The notes: a model not told the origin generated them from the letters alone. A stretch of DNA of 40,576 nt from Clostridium sp. 26_22 (GCA_001916005.1 MNRP01000043.1:1-40576); one strand, 5' to 3'; shown: positions 15,307-23,901, counted from the first letter of the stretch. Program-made: numbers and translations.

Positions 15307-17304
15307 TTACATAACTATTCTTAAAATTTCTGCTACGCTCCAAGCTTGTGCTATTGCTCCCTTTGGTTCTTGTGGTCTTTTGGAATCATATATTTCTGCA
15401 ATGCTTCCTATACAACCTCTTTGTTCAATTTCTTTTTCAAATGTTTTTAAAGTTTTTTCTTTAAATTCTTTTAATTTTGTTTCTAATTTTGTTTTATATG
15501 TTTTTCTTTTTTCTGCCTCTATCATATTTTTTAATGAATTATAATATAGTCCTAATAACCAAACCCAAGTTATACCTTGATGATAACTCATGTCTCTTTT
15601 AAATCCATCACCTTCATATATTTCTATATAATTAGGTTCTCCTTTTGCTAAAGTTTTTAATCCATATGAATTTAATAATTTTTTCTCGACTGTTTCTATT
15701 GTGTTATATGCAATTTCTGAATTTGGTTCTATAATTGGATATGTTAGGCTTAAGCTGAATAATTGATTTGGTCTTATTTTGTTATCTCCTAATACATCAT
15801 ATAAACATTTTCTTTTTGCATTATAGAATTTTTCTTGGAATGATTTTTTACATTTTTTTGCTAATTTTTCATATTGTTTTGCTTCTTCACTTTTTCCAAA
15901 TTTTTTTGACAATTCTGTCATTATCATTAATCCATTGTACCATAAGCTATTTACCTCAACTGCTTTTCCATTTCTAGGAGTTGCTGCAAAGTCTCCATAT
16001 TTTGCATCCATCCAAGTATTTTGTGTTGTAGGTGTTCCTGATGATATTAGATAATCTTTTTCTAAGTGAATATTGTTGTTATCAAGGTCAATTCCTTTTA
16101 TATAATTTTCTATTATTTTTTCTAATTTTTCATATATATTTTCTTTTATAAAGTCATAATCTTTGGTATATTCAATATATTTTTTGACTTGTTCAAATAA
16201 TAATAATGAGGCATCTACACTGTTGTATAATGGTCTATTATCAAATCCAGAATAACCATTTGGAACTAATCCATATTTTATATCTCTTACCATTGTAAGT
16301 AAAACTTCTTTTGCTATTTCAAATCTGTTAGTTGCTAATAGTAATCCTTCAAAAGATATTAATGAGTCTCTTCCCCAATCTAAGAACCATGGATAACCTG
16401 CAATTATTGTATGTAGTCTAAATGATGGTCTATATACTATAAATTGCTCTGATGAAAGTATTAATTCTCTTAATATTTTTGTATCTTCTTTTCCTTTAAT
16501 TCCTTTTTCTACTTCTTTTTCTAATCTTGTTATTTCTTTTTTTATTAGTTCTTTTACATCTATTTCTTCAATATTTTCTTCTAATGAGCAAATTAAAGAA
16601 ATTTCTTTTTCTTCATTTGGTTTTATTTCGATTTGATATACTCCTGGTACACTATGATTTTCTTTCGGATAAAAACCTCTTTTTTCTTCTTCTATGTAAA
16701 ACATATTTGTAAACGTATCGTTTTCATGTTTTATATAGCTACCTTCAGAAATGTTCATATATACTGGAGTTTGTGGATTTTCATCAATTATTAATTTTAC
16801 TTTTTTATTTTTTATTTCTTGTCTTATATTAAATATATGGTCTGTACTCATTGAATGGAAATCTCTAAAATTAACTATTGGTGCTAAATTTAATTTTATT
16901 GGTTTTCCACTATTTTTTATTTTGTATTGAATTCCAACTGTGTTTTTTCCGTATTCCATACATATTGTTTTGGTTATTTCCACATTTTCTACCTCATATT
17001 TAAATATTGGTAAATATTCTTTTTCGAATTCTTTTTGATATTTAAATCCTTGCGAAATATAATTTTCTCCTACATTTGTGTACAGATTATATTTTTTTCC
17101 TTCTATTTCTATACTTTCATCTACTTTTGATAAAATTAGAAATCTTCTTGCTGGTGGAACAAGTGGGGCTATTAGTAGTCCATGATATTTTCTAGTATTT
17201 GCTCCAAGTATTGTGGAACTTGCAAAGCCTCCTATTCCATTTGTTATTAACCATTCTTTTTTTAGTCCATCTTGTAATTCTAAATCTTCTTTAGTAAATT
17301 TCAT
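15307..17304 (-). CDS. Glycogen debranching enzyme (amylo-alpha-1,6-glucosidase type)
   Basis: 665 aa with an N-terminal bacterial/archaeal GDE domain (KEWLITNGIGGFASSTILGANTRKYHGLLIA, about 15-46) and a C-terminal GH133-like (alpha/alpha)6 catalytic domain: AGYPWFLDWGRDSLISFEG, GLVPNGYSGFDNRPLYNSVDASLL, WMDAKYGDFAATPRNGKAVEVNSLWYNG, YHQGITWVWLLG. The role is removal of alpha-1,6 branch glucose during glycogen or storage-glucan breakdown in the cytoplasm. No glgP, glgA or glgB is in the window; instead it lies between yvcK, itself linked to carbon metabolism, and holA. The ATG follows CGGAGG. Confidence 0.92.
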   Translation of the reverse strand: MKFTKEDLELQDGLKKEWLITNGIGGFASSTILGANTRKYHGLLIAPLVPPARRFLILSKVDESIEIEGKKYNLYTNVGENYISQGFKYQKEFEKEYLPIFKYEVENVEITKTICMEYGKNTVGIQYKIKNSGKPIKLNLAPIVNFRDFHSMSTDHIFNIRQEIKNKKVKLIIDENPQTPVYMNISEGSYIKHENDTFTNMFYIEEEKRGFYPKENHSVPGVYQIEIKPNEEKEISLICSLEENIEEIDVKELIKKEITRLEKEVEKGIKGKEDTKILRELILSSEQFIVYRPSFRLHTIIAGYPWFLDWGRDSLISFEGLLLATNRFEIAKEVLLTMVRDIKYGLVPNGYSGFDNRPLYNSVDASLLLFEQVKKYIEYTKDYDFIKENIYEKLEKIIENYIKGIDLDNNNIHLEKDYLISSGTPTTQNTWMDAKYGDFAATPRNGKAVEVNSLWYNGLMIMTELSKKFGKSEEAKQYEKLAKKCKKSFQEKFYNAKRKCLYDVLGDNKIRPNQLFSLSLTYPIIEPNSEIAYNTIETVEKKLLNSYGLKTLAKGEPNYIEIYEGDGFKRDMSYHQGITWVWLLGLYYNSLKNMIEAEKRKTYKTKLETKLKEFKEKTLKTFEKEIEQRGCIGSIAEIYDSKRPQEPKGAIAQAWSVAEILRIVM

Positions 17305-17315
17305 CGTTTCCTCCG

Positions 17316-18944
17316 TTATTTTAATTTGCTATCTTTTAATGTTTTTAGCATTTCATTTCTTATTTCTTGCGGCGTTTTGTTTGCTTTTTGGCTTGCTACT
17401 GTTGTTGCTTTGATTTTACCTTTAGCTTTATTTTTAGCTCTTTCTTTTTTCTTTATTTTTTCTTCTTTTAATTTTATCATTTCATCTGCTTCTCTAATTG
17501 ATGCAATTCTATCACTATATTTACTACTAAATTTACTTGTTCTTTTAGCTTTTTCTTTTGGATGTTTTTGATTTTTCTTTTCTTCTTTTTCCATATGTTT
17601 TTTGATTTTGTTTATTCTTTTATCTTCTCTTAATTTATTATTAAGCATTAAAAATTGTGGGTCATTTTGCTTATCTTGATATTTTAAATCATCACATATT
17701 AATTCTATTATTGATGATGCTACTAAGTCTGGATCATGTCTAATACATCCATCTGATATTGTTGATAAATCTCTTTGTAAGTATGTAATTCCTTTTACTT
17801 TATCTACATCTGGAATAACTAAGTCTTGTCCTTCTAAATTATATTTTTTTATAAATTCTGGTACTATTTCTCCAGTATCATATATACAATAATCTACTAT
17901 TCCTTTTCCACAGTGTTCTATTATTGCGTTTAAATGGTCTGAAACGCTGTATTCATCTGTTTGTCCTGGTTCTGTCATTATATTACTAATATAAACTTTT
18001 AATCCTGTGCTTTCCTTTATTGCTTTTGCTACACCATTTACTAAAAGGTTTGGAATTACATTTGTGTATAAGCTTCCTGGTCCAATTACTATACAATCAG
18101 CTTCTTTTATTGCTTCTATAACTCCTGGGGCAGGTCTACAATTTGTTGGGTTTAAGTAAATTCTATTAATTTTTGTAACTTTTTCATAGGTTATTTGAGG
18201 TATTTTTGATTTTTCTGTTACTACATAACCATTTTCTAGTTCTGCAACTATATTCATTTCATCTAGTGTAACAGGTATTACTTTTCCTACAATATTTAAT
18301 ACTTCATTGCTTTTTATTATTGAATCTGAAAAGTCTTTATTCACATCACTCATTGCTTTAAAATAGATATCTGCAAAAGTCAAATTATTCAATTTTCCAC
18401 CTAAAAATTTATAATTTAATAATTTTTCTATTTCTCCATCTTGAGTAGATAAAGCTATCATACTATCTTTTATATCATCTATTGGTAAGTTATTTAGTTC
18501 TTTTCTTGATTCTGTTTTTTCTTCTCCATAGTCTGATACTGTTACAATCGCTGTTAAATTATCTGTATATTTTTTTAATCCTGAAAGAACTGTATTTAAT
18601 CCAGTTCCTCCACCTATTACAACAATATTTGGTCCTTGATGATATACTTTTTTATTGAAGATTAATGATTTTACATTAACATTTTTTGTATCGTTCATTC
18701 TTTCATCTGTTGATTCGATTAATACTTCTAAGGTTCTTTTATTTAAAAATACAAGTCCTAGAACTATTGCTACAAATCCTGCTACAAATACTACTATTAT
18801 TTTTGCAAGTTCTGCAAATGACATTTCTTTTAATATTAAAGTTTCTGCTATTCCATAACACATTAGTATAATTCCAATTAAAATTAAAAACATCCATCTT
18901 TTCATTTTATTGCTTGATTTAAACCATTGCATAAATCCATTCAT
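17316..18944 (-). CDS. yvcK: YvcK/CofD-like gluconeogenesis factor with membrane and basic extensions
   Basis: YvcK-family UDP-sugar-binding regulator needed for morphology and growth on gluconeogenic carbon. I start at the ATG at 18944, 9 nt after the GAAGGGA site; a TTG 18 bp upstream would overlap that site. The 542-aa protein has two N-terminal membrane segments (about 16-36 and 45-68), then the CofD-like domain starting at IVVIGGGTGLNTVLSGLKKY, with NLPIDDIKDSMIALS and IVIGPGSLYTNVIPNLLV. About 95 C-terminal residues form a very Lys/Arg/Glu-rich tail absent from the roughly 320-aa Bacillus protein. murB is upstream as in many Bacillota, but rapZ and whiA, normally beside it, are missing. 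Confidence 0.9.
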   Translation of the reverse strand: MNGFMQWFKSSNKMKRWMFLILIGIILMCYGIAETLILKEMSFAELAKIIVVFVAGFVAIVLGLVFLNKRTLEVLIESTDERMNDTKNVNVKSLIFNKKVYHQGPNIVVIGGGTGLNTVLSGLKKYTDNLTAIVTVSDYGEEKTESRKELNNLPIDDIKDSMIALSTQDGEIEKLLNYKFLGGKLNNLTFADIYFKAMSDVNKDFSDSIIKSNEVLNIVGKVIPVTLDEMNIVAELENGYVVTEKSKIPQITYEKVTKINRIYLNPTNCRPAPGVIEAIKEADCIVIGPGSLYTNVIPNLLVNGVAKAIKESTGLKVYISNIMTEPGQTDEYSVSDHLNAIIEHCGKGIVDYCIYDTGEIVPEFIKKYNLEGQDLVIPDVDKVKGITYLQRDLSTISDGCIRHDPDLVASSIIELICDDLKYQDKQNDPQFLMLNNKLREDKRINKIKKHMEKEEKKNQKHPKEKAKRTSKFSSKYSDRIASIREADEMIKLKEEKIKKKERAKNKAKGKIKATTVASQKANKTPQEIRNEMLKTLKDSKLK

Positions 18945-18979
18945 TTTATTCATTCCCTTCAAAATTCCCTACTTAAAAT

Positions 18980-19894
18980 TTATTTTTCTCCTATTATTTG
19001 TATTTCTAAATTTATTTTTTTGCCAAATTTTTCTTCTATTTTTTCTTTTATGTAATCTGTTAGTTCTATTACATCTTTTGCTGTTGCATTATCTACATTT
19101 ACTATAAATCCTGCATGTTTTTCTGATACTTGTGCTCCTCCAACTTTGTAGCCTTTCAAGCCTGCTTCATCAATTAATTTTGCAGTTACAAAATCCTCTC
19201 CTCTTTTAAATGTACTCCCTGCATTTGGATATTCTATTGGTTGCTTTTCTTTTCTAAATTGCATATATTCATCCATTTTTCCTTTTATTTCTGTAGAATT
19301 TCCTTTTTCTAATTCTAGAGTTGCTTGTAAAATTATATATTTTTCTTTTTGGAATCTACTATTTCTATACGAAAATAGACATTCTTCATTTGTAAATTCA
19401 TGTATATTTCCATTATAATCCATTGCAGTAACTTTTTTTAATATGTCTTTTAATTCTTTTCCGTGTGCTCCAGCATTCATTATTACTGCTCCACCTATAG
19501 TTCCCGGAATTCCAGAAAGTTCTTCAAATCCTGTAATTTCTTCTTTTAATAATTTTTGTGCTAGCAATCCTACTGGAACACCAGCCTCTACTTTTATTAT
19601 TTGTTTATTATTTTCATTTTTTATTTCTATGTCTTTTAAGTTTAATTTTGCAGTAATTCCTCTTATTCCTTTGTCTGTAACAAGTAGATTACTTCCGTTT
19701 CCAATAATTGTTAGTGGTATTTGATTTTTTTTACTTAAATCTAATGTTTCTTTTAATTCTTCTATATTGTCTACTTTTATAAAAACATCTGCTGGTCCAC
19801 CTATTTTAAATGATGTATGCTTTGCCATAGGTTCATCATAATATAAATTTTCTTTATTCAATTTTGATTTTTCTAAAATTTCTTCAATATTCAA
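18980..19894 (-). CDS. murB: UDP-N-acetylenolpyruvoylglucosamine reductase
   Basis: FAD enzyme reducing UDP-GlcNAc-enolpyruvate to UDP-MurNAc, the second committed step of peptidoglycan precursor synthesis. The FAD domain is seen as HTSFKIGGPADVFIKV, IGNGSNLLV and SGIPGTIGGAVIMNAGAHG; the substrate domain has the catalytic Ser in YPNAGSTFKR and the KLIDEAGLKGYKVGGAQVSEKHAGF block, as in type II MurB. I choose the TTG at 19894, which follows AGGGAG (19902-19907) by 7 nt and gives a family-like N terminus; an ATG at 19933 would add 13 residues and overlap the pilin-like gene but has no good site. It is followed by yvcK after 35 bp. Confidence 0.92.
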   Translation of the reverse strand: MNIEEILEKSKLNKENLYYDEPMAKHTSFKIGGPADVFIKVDNIEELKETLDLSKKNQIPLTIIGNGSNLLVTDKGIRGITAKLNLKDIEIKNENNKQIIKVEAGVPVGLLAQKLLKEEITGFEELSGIPGTIGGAVIMNAGAHGKELKDILKKVTAMDYNGNIHEFTNEECLFSYRNSRFQKEKYIILQATLELEKGNSTEIKGKMDEYMQFRKEKQPIEYPNAGSTFKRGEDFVTAKLIDEAGLKGYKVGGAQVSEKHAGFIVNVDNATAKDVIELTDYIKEKIEEKFGKKINLEIQIIGEK

Positions 19895-19922
19895 ATTTAC
19901 ACTCCCTATCTCAAGTCTTAAT

Positions 19923-20378
19923 TTATTTTGCATATGTATATAAAGCTCTTCCGGCTTTCGTTACTTTTTGTGTTTTGTTTATTACTTCTCCTGTTTTATA
20001 ATTTACTATGAAGGTATTTGTTTCTTTTTCTATTCCTAGTTCCTTTAAATCTGATGTTGATAGTTCTTTATAATCTTCTTTATTTCCTCTTAATGTGATA
20101 TTTGCTGAACTCTTTGTATTTATTTCATTTATTAGGTTTTGTAGTTCTGTATAGTCTGTAGTTGTTCCTGGTAGTGTTTCTTTTGTTAAGTCTGCTTTTG
20201 TTTTTCTTTCTAATAGTGCATGTTGAACCATTTCTAATTGTGATATTGCACTACTTTCGTTTGTTTCATCTATTCCTCTTATTACTCCTGTTACTGATAT
20301 TCCTGCTAGAATTAGTAGGATTATTATTGTTATTACTAAGGCTACCATTGTTATTCCTTTATTTTTTCTTAGGTTCAT
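19923..20378 (-). CDS. Type IV pilin-like protein, atypical leader, upstream of murB
   Basis: 151 aa. It begins MNLRKNKGITMVALVITIII, a prepilin-type leader nearly identical to that of the 12404-13003 protein, again with Ala where pilins have Glu5. The mature part is different: an amphipathic helix (about 30-60) and a soluble domain containing LRGNKEDYKELSTSDLKELGI and FIVNYKTGEVIN, a pattern seen in pseudopilin-like proteins. The ATG follows AAAAGGAGAG and has its own promoter. The stop lies 28 bp before the chosen murB start with no terminator between, so it heads the murB-yvcK-GDE-holA unit. Function unknown. Confidence 0.75.
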   Translation of the reverse strand: MNLRKNKGITMVALVITIIILLILAGISVTGVIRGIDETNESSAISQLEMVQHALLERKTKADLTKETLPGTTTDYTELQNLINEINTKSSANITLRGNKEDYKELSTSDLKELGIEKETNTFIVNYKTGEVINKTQKVTKAGRALYTYAK

Positions 20379-20408
20379 TTTTTCTCTCCTTTTATTTTAT
20401 TATAAATG

Positions 20409-20438
20409 ATAGTATTAATATATCATTTTTTTAGTCAA
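20409..20438 (-). promoter_or_regulatory. Promoter of the pilin-like gene and murB unit
   Basis: Minus-strand TTGACT (20433-20438), 18-bp spacer, TACTAT (20409-20414), about 30 bp before the pilin-like ATG. Confidence 0.6.
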
Positions 20439-20454
20439 ATTACAATGTCTACAG

Positions 20455-20483
20455 TTGAATTAATTAAATTTTTATAGTATAAT
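20455..20483 (+). promoter_or_regulatory. Promoter of nfeD-SPFH
   Basis: TTGAAT (20455-20460), 17-bp spacer, TATAAT (20478-20483), divergent from the preceding promoter. Confidence 0.8.
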
Positions 20484-20516
20484 ATAAATGTATGGAAAAG
20501 ATTGGAGATGGTTTTT

Positions 20517-20966
20517 ATGTGGCAATTTTGGCTAATCGTTGCCGGACTATTTTTTGTAGGTGAGATTTTTACTTTAGGATTTTTAATTTTTTGGTTTGGA
20601 ATCGGAGCCTTATTTGCAATGATAGTTAGTTTTTTTACTACAAATATAATCATTCAAACTACTGTATTTCTAATAACTTCAACTATTTTTATACTAGCAA
20701 CTAAGCCTTTAGTAAAAAAGTTTGTTGATGTAAAAAAAACAAATACTAATGTATTTTCCATAATTGGTAAAAAAGCTTTAGTTATAAAAGATATAGACCC
20801 TATTCACTCTTCTGGCCAAATAAAATTGAATGGTGAAGTTTGGTCTGCTGAAACTGAAAATGATGAAATTATTAAAGAAGGTTCAGAGGTTGAAGTTTTA
20901 AAAATTAATGGTGTTAAAGCTATTGTAAAACTTGTTAACTCTGAAAAAGTAGAATTTAAAATTTAA
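20517..20966 (+). CDS. NfeD-family membrane protein (YbbJ type)
   Basis: 149 aa from the ATG at 20517, chosen because GGAG at 20504-20507 is well spaced from it; a TTG at 20502 overlaps that site. Two hydrophobic blocks (about 3-45 and 46-65) are followed by a soluble OB-fold domain (about 85-149: GKKALVIKDIDPIHSSGQIKLNGEVWSAE...IKEGSEVEVLKINGVKAIVK), the short NfeD1b/YbbJ layout lacking the protease domain. Such proteins pair with SPFH membrane scaffolds; the next gene is one. The pair is thought to organise membrane microdomains or protein quality control. Confidence 0.9.
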   Translation: MWQFWLIVAGLFFVGEIFTLGFLIFWFGIGALFAMIVSFFTTNIIIQTTVFLITSTIFILATKPLVKKFVDVKKTNTNVFSIIGKKALVIKDIDPIHSSGQIKLNGEVWSAETENDEIIKEGSEVEVLKINGVKAIVKLVNSEKVEFKI

Positions 20967-21036
20967 TTTAGTTATTTATATTACTTAATATTTTTAAGTG
21001 TTTAAAATAAATATAGTTTATAAGGAGGATTTAATT

Positions 21037-21939
21037 ATGGTATTTTTATTAATTTTATTAGCTATTATTTTAGTTATAGCATTCAAATCAATAAAAGTCG
21101 TTAAACAATCTGAGGTTTATATAATTGAAAGATTAGGTAAATTTTATAAAGTTGCTGATGCAGGTCTTACAATTATAATTCCATTTTTTGATCATGTAAG
21201 AAGTGTTGTTAGTTTAAAACAACAAACAATGGATGTTCCACCTCAAGGAGTTATTACAAAAGATAATGTTACAATTACTATAGATACTGTTGTTTTCTAT
21301 CAAATAACAGATCCTGCAAAAGCTGTTTATGAAATTCAAAGCTTAAAGAAAGGTATTGAATATTTAGCTATTACAACAATTCGTGATATCATTGGTAAAA
21401 TGGACTTAGATGAAACATTTAGTTCTAGAGATGGTATTAATAATCAATTAAGAGTTGTTTTAGATGAAGCTACTGATAGATGGGGATGTAAAATAGATAG
21501 AGTTGAAATTAAAGATATTACACCACCTGCTGATATTAGAGATGCAATGGAAAAAGAAATGAATGCAGAAAGAAATAAAAGAGCTTTAATTCTTGAATCT
21601 GAAGCTCAAAGACAATCTGCAATTACTATTGCTGAAGGTAAAAAACAAGCTGCTATCTTAGAAGCTGAAGCTGATAAAGAAGCTAGAATTACTAGAGCAG
21701 CCGGTGAAGCTCAAGCTATCAAAGAAGTTGCTGAAGCTAAAGCTAAAGAAATTCAAATGGTTTATGATGCTATTAAGAAATCAGATCCAGATGAAAAATT
21801 AGTTCAATTAAAATCTCTTGAAGCTTTAGAAAAAGTTGCTGATGGTGAAGCTAATAAAGTATTTATTCCTTTTGAAGCAACTAGTGCTCTTTCAAGTTTA
21901 GGAGCTATAAAAGAAGTTATGAAAGATGATAAAAAATAG
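21037..21939 (+). CDS. SPFH/stomatin-like membrane protein (QmcA/paraslipin type)
   Basis: 300 aa from the ATG at 21037, placed by a perfect AAGGAGG (21022-21028); an upstream in-frame ATG lacks such a site. It has one N-terminal membrane segment (about 2-17), the SPFH/PHB domain (about 20-180: VKQSEVYIIERLGKFYKV, GVITKDNVTITIDTVVFYQI, GKMDLDETFSSRDGIN), then an Ala/Glu/Lys-rich coiled coil (about 175-260) and a short tail. The YIIERLGKF and VEIKDITPP patterns match QmcA/stomatin-like proteins rather than FloT. It forms an operon with the nfeD gene 70 bp upstream. Probably oligomeric at the cytoplasmic membrane. Confidence 0.92.
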   Translation: MVFLLILLAIILVIAFKSIKVVKQSEVYIIERLGKFYKVADAGLTIIIPFFDHVRSVVSLKQQTMDVPPQGVITKDNVTITIDTVVFYQITDPAKAVYEIQSLKKGIEYLAITTIRDIIGKMDLDETFSSRDGINNQLRVVLDEATDRWGCKIDRVEIKDITPPADIRDAMEKEMNAERNKRALILESEAQRQSAITIAEGKKQAAILEAEADKEARITRAAGEAQAIKEVAEAKAKEIQMVYDAIKKSDPDEKLVQLKSLEALEKVADGEANKVFIPFEATSALSSLGAIKEVMKDDKK

Positions 21940-21946
21940 TTTATTA

Positions 21947-21981
21947 AAAAAAAGTGGGAATTATGAGTTTCCACTTTTTTT
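21947..21981 (+). terminator. Terminator after the SPFH gene
   Basis: A 14-bp stem with one G-U pair (left 21947-21960, right 21968-21981, loop TTATGAG), ending in seven T, 8 bp past the stop codon. Confidence 0.9.
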
Positions 21982-22013
21982 ATTGATTTTTTTATTACTT
22001 TTTGTTATACTTT

Positions 22014-22041
22014 TTGAGTAACTATTAATTTTTCATATTAT
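22014..22041 (+). promoter_or_regulatory. Promoter of an unassigned short transcript
   Basis: TTGAGT (22014-22019), 16-bp spacer, TATTAT (22036-22041). It points to a stretch with no conventional gene, running antisense into the end of argS. Confidence 0.5.
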
Positions 22042-22059
22042 AGAAAGTTGGTGAGCACT

Positions 22060-22089
22060 ATGAAAAAGGAACATGACGGCGGAGATTAA
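22060..22089 (+). CDS. Possible 9-aa leader peptide
   Basis: ATG to TAA encoding MKKEHDGGD, preceded by GGTGAG (22050-22055, 4-nt spacing) and a promoter at 22014-22041. One base separates it from a second small ORF. Too short for homology; chance is a real alternative. Confidence 0.25.
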   Translation: MKKEHDGGD

Positions 22090-22090
22090 T

Positions 22091-22168
22091 ATGAAAATGG
22101 GAGTAGTAATTTTTACTACTCCTCTTATTTTTACATTTTTTCAGGCATTTCTATTCCTAATAATTTAG
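22091..22168 (+). CDS. Possible 25-aa hydrophobic micropeptide, antisense to argS end
   Basis: Encodes a 25-residue, almost wholly hydrophobic peptide beginning MKMGVVIFTTPL, size and character like membrane micropeptides or type I toxins. GGCGGAG (22078-22084) is suitably placed before its ATG. However, a hairpin at 22100-22122 inside it may terminate the transcript, and its distal part is simply antisense of argS, so it may be fortuitous. Confidence 0.2.
   Translation: MKMGVVIFTTPLIFTFFQAFLFLII
22100..22122. terminator. Hairpin between argS end and the short unit
   Basis: GGAGTAGTAA-TTT-TTACTACTCC, perfect 10-bp stem 8 bp past the argS stop. On the plus strand a T-rich stretch follows; on the minus strand the T run is weaker. 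It could terminate transcription from either side. Confidence 0.6.
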
Positions 22169-23837
22169 CTCCTTGCTTTAAAACTTCAGATGTTGCATAT
22201 GTTAAATATACACGTGCATTTTGCACTTCTTTATCTTCAACAATTATTTTATTTTCATTATAGAAACTGCTATACGATTTTGCTAAATCTATTAAATATC
22301 TAGCTAAAATTGATGGTTCATTCTTTTCTGTTACTTGAACTAATATATCTTGGAAATTGTATATTAATTTTAGTATATCTTGTGAACATTCATCTGTTAG
22401 CATTTCAGTTTTTACTTCTTCAATTTTTGGTAAATATTCTGCTTTTTCTAATACACTTTTTGTACGTACATATGTGTATTGAATATATGGTCCTGTTTCT
22501 CCTTGGAAGTTTAATATTGTGTCCCAATCAAATACTTCATCTTTTATTCTTGATGCTGATAAGTCGTTAAAAATAACTGCTCCTATACCAACTTTTTTTG
22601 CTACATCTTCTTTATTTTCTAATTCTGGATTTTTTTGTTCTATTATTTCTTTAGCTCTAGAAATTGCTTCTTTTAGTAATTCATCTAATCTTATTACATT
22701 ACCCTCTCTTGTTGACATTTTTCCTGTTGGTAATAATACCATTCCAAATGATACATGTTCTAATCCTTTTGTATATTTTTCATCTAGTCCTAAAAGTTTT
22801 GCTACTTCAAATACTTGTTTAAAGTGTAATACTTGTTCATATGATGTTACATACAATGCTTTGTCAAAATCATATGTTCTTGCTCTATAAAGTATAGCTG
22901 CCAAATCTCTTGTAGCATATGTTGTAGAACCATTTGATTTTTCTATAATACATGGTGTATTTATTCCTTTATCTTCTAAATCTATTATTTTAGCTCCTTG
23001 TGATTCTACTAATTTACCTGTTTTTTGTAATATGTCTATTACTTCTGGCATTTTGTCTGAATAGAAAGATTCTCCATTCCATGAATCGAATTTGCTTCCT
23101 AATAAATCATATACTTTTTGGAATTCTTTTAAACTTAATTCTCTAAATTTTTTCCAAATTTCAACACATTCTTGGTCTCCATCTTCTAGTTTTTTGAAAT
23201 TATTTCTACAGTTTTCTAATATTTCTTCATTTTCTTTGCAAGCTTCATTTATTCTTATATAAATTTTTGTTAGTTCATTTATTGGATCTTTTTCGATATT
23301 ATATTCTTTTCCCCACATTTTGTAACCTTCTATTAGTTTTCCAAATTGTGTTCCATAGTCTCCTAAATGATTTACTCCTGTTACATTATAACCTAAATAT
23401 TTATATATGTTGTATAAAGCTCCACCTATTACTGTTGAACGTAAATGTCCTATATGGAATTGTTTTGCTATATTGGGTGCAGAATAATCTATTACTATAT
23501 TTTTTTCTTTTCCCAATTCAGATTTTCCATATTGCTCTACATTTGAAATTTCTTTTAATACTTCTACTGCTAATTCTGATTTATTTATAAAAAAGTTTAA
23601 ATAACCTCCTGCTACTTCTACTTTTTCTATTTCATCAGTTAATTCTATTTTTTCTTTTATTTCATTTGCAATGACTGGTGGTGCTTTTCTTAATTCTTTT
23701 GCTAGTCTAAAGCATGGGAAAGCATAGTCACCATTTTTGGTATCTTTTGGTGTTTCTATGTAACTTGTTAATTCTTGCTCATCTATATTTATTATTTTTG
23801 ATATTTGTTTTGCTATTATTTGTTTAAAATTTTTCAA
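22131..23837 (-). CDS. argS: Arginyl-tRNA synthetase
   Basis: Class I synthetase charging tRNA-Arg. I start at the TTG at 23837, 7 nt after GGAGG (23845-23849); an ATG 30 bp upstream precedes that site. The 568-aa protein has the N-terminal Add-1 domain, the HIGH motif in APNIAKQFHIGHLRST, the ArgRS-specific lid with FGMVLLPTGKMSTREGN, and the all-helical DALR anticodon-binding domain ending in the conserved LGIEMPEKM. It has its own promoter (23873-23901), whose -35 lies within the galE terminator. Confidence 0.96.
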   Translation of the reverse strand: MKNFKQIIAKQISKIINIDEQELTSYIETPKDTKNGDYAFPCFRLAKELRKAPPVIANEIKEKIELTDEIEKVEVAGGYLNFFINKSELAVEVLKEISNVEQYGKSELGKEKNIVIDYSAPNIAKQFHIGHLRSTVIGGALYNIYKYLGYNVTGVNHLGDYGTQFGKLIEGYKMWGKEYNIEKDPINELTKIYIRINEACKENEEILENCRNNFKKLEDGDQECVEIWKKFRELSLKEFQKVYDLLGSKFDSWNGESFYSDKMPEVIDILQKTGKLVESQGAKIIDLEDKGINTPCIIEKSNGSTTYATRDLAAILYRARTYDFDKALYVTSYEQVLHFKQVFEVAKLLGLDEKYTKGLEHVSFGMVLLPTGKMSTREGNVIRLDELLKEAISRAKEIIEQKNPELENKEDVAKKVGIGAVIFNDLSASRIKDEVFDWDTILNFQGETGPYIQYTYVRTKSVLEKAEYLPKIEEVKTEMLTDECSQDILKLIYNFQDILVQVTEKNEPSILARYLIDLAKSYSSFYNENKIIVEDKEVQNARVYLTYATSEVLKQGAKLLGIEMPEKM

Positions 23838-23872
23838 TTTATTTCCTCCAAACCCTTTAAAATACATATATT

Positions 23873-23901
23873 ATTATAGTCTATATATCAAAAAAAGTCA
23901 A
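23873..23901 (-). promoter_or_regulatory. Promoter of argS, overlapping galE terminator
   Basis: Minus-strand TTGACT (23896-23901), 17-bp spacer, TATAAT (23873-23878). The -35 box lies in the downstream arm of the galE terminator. Confidence 0.8.

Noticed and set aside
22042..22130. A riboswitch or T-box controlling argS
   Set aside because: The stretch is on the strand opposite to argS and beyond its 3' end, and shows no known aptamer or T-box sequence.
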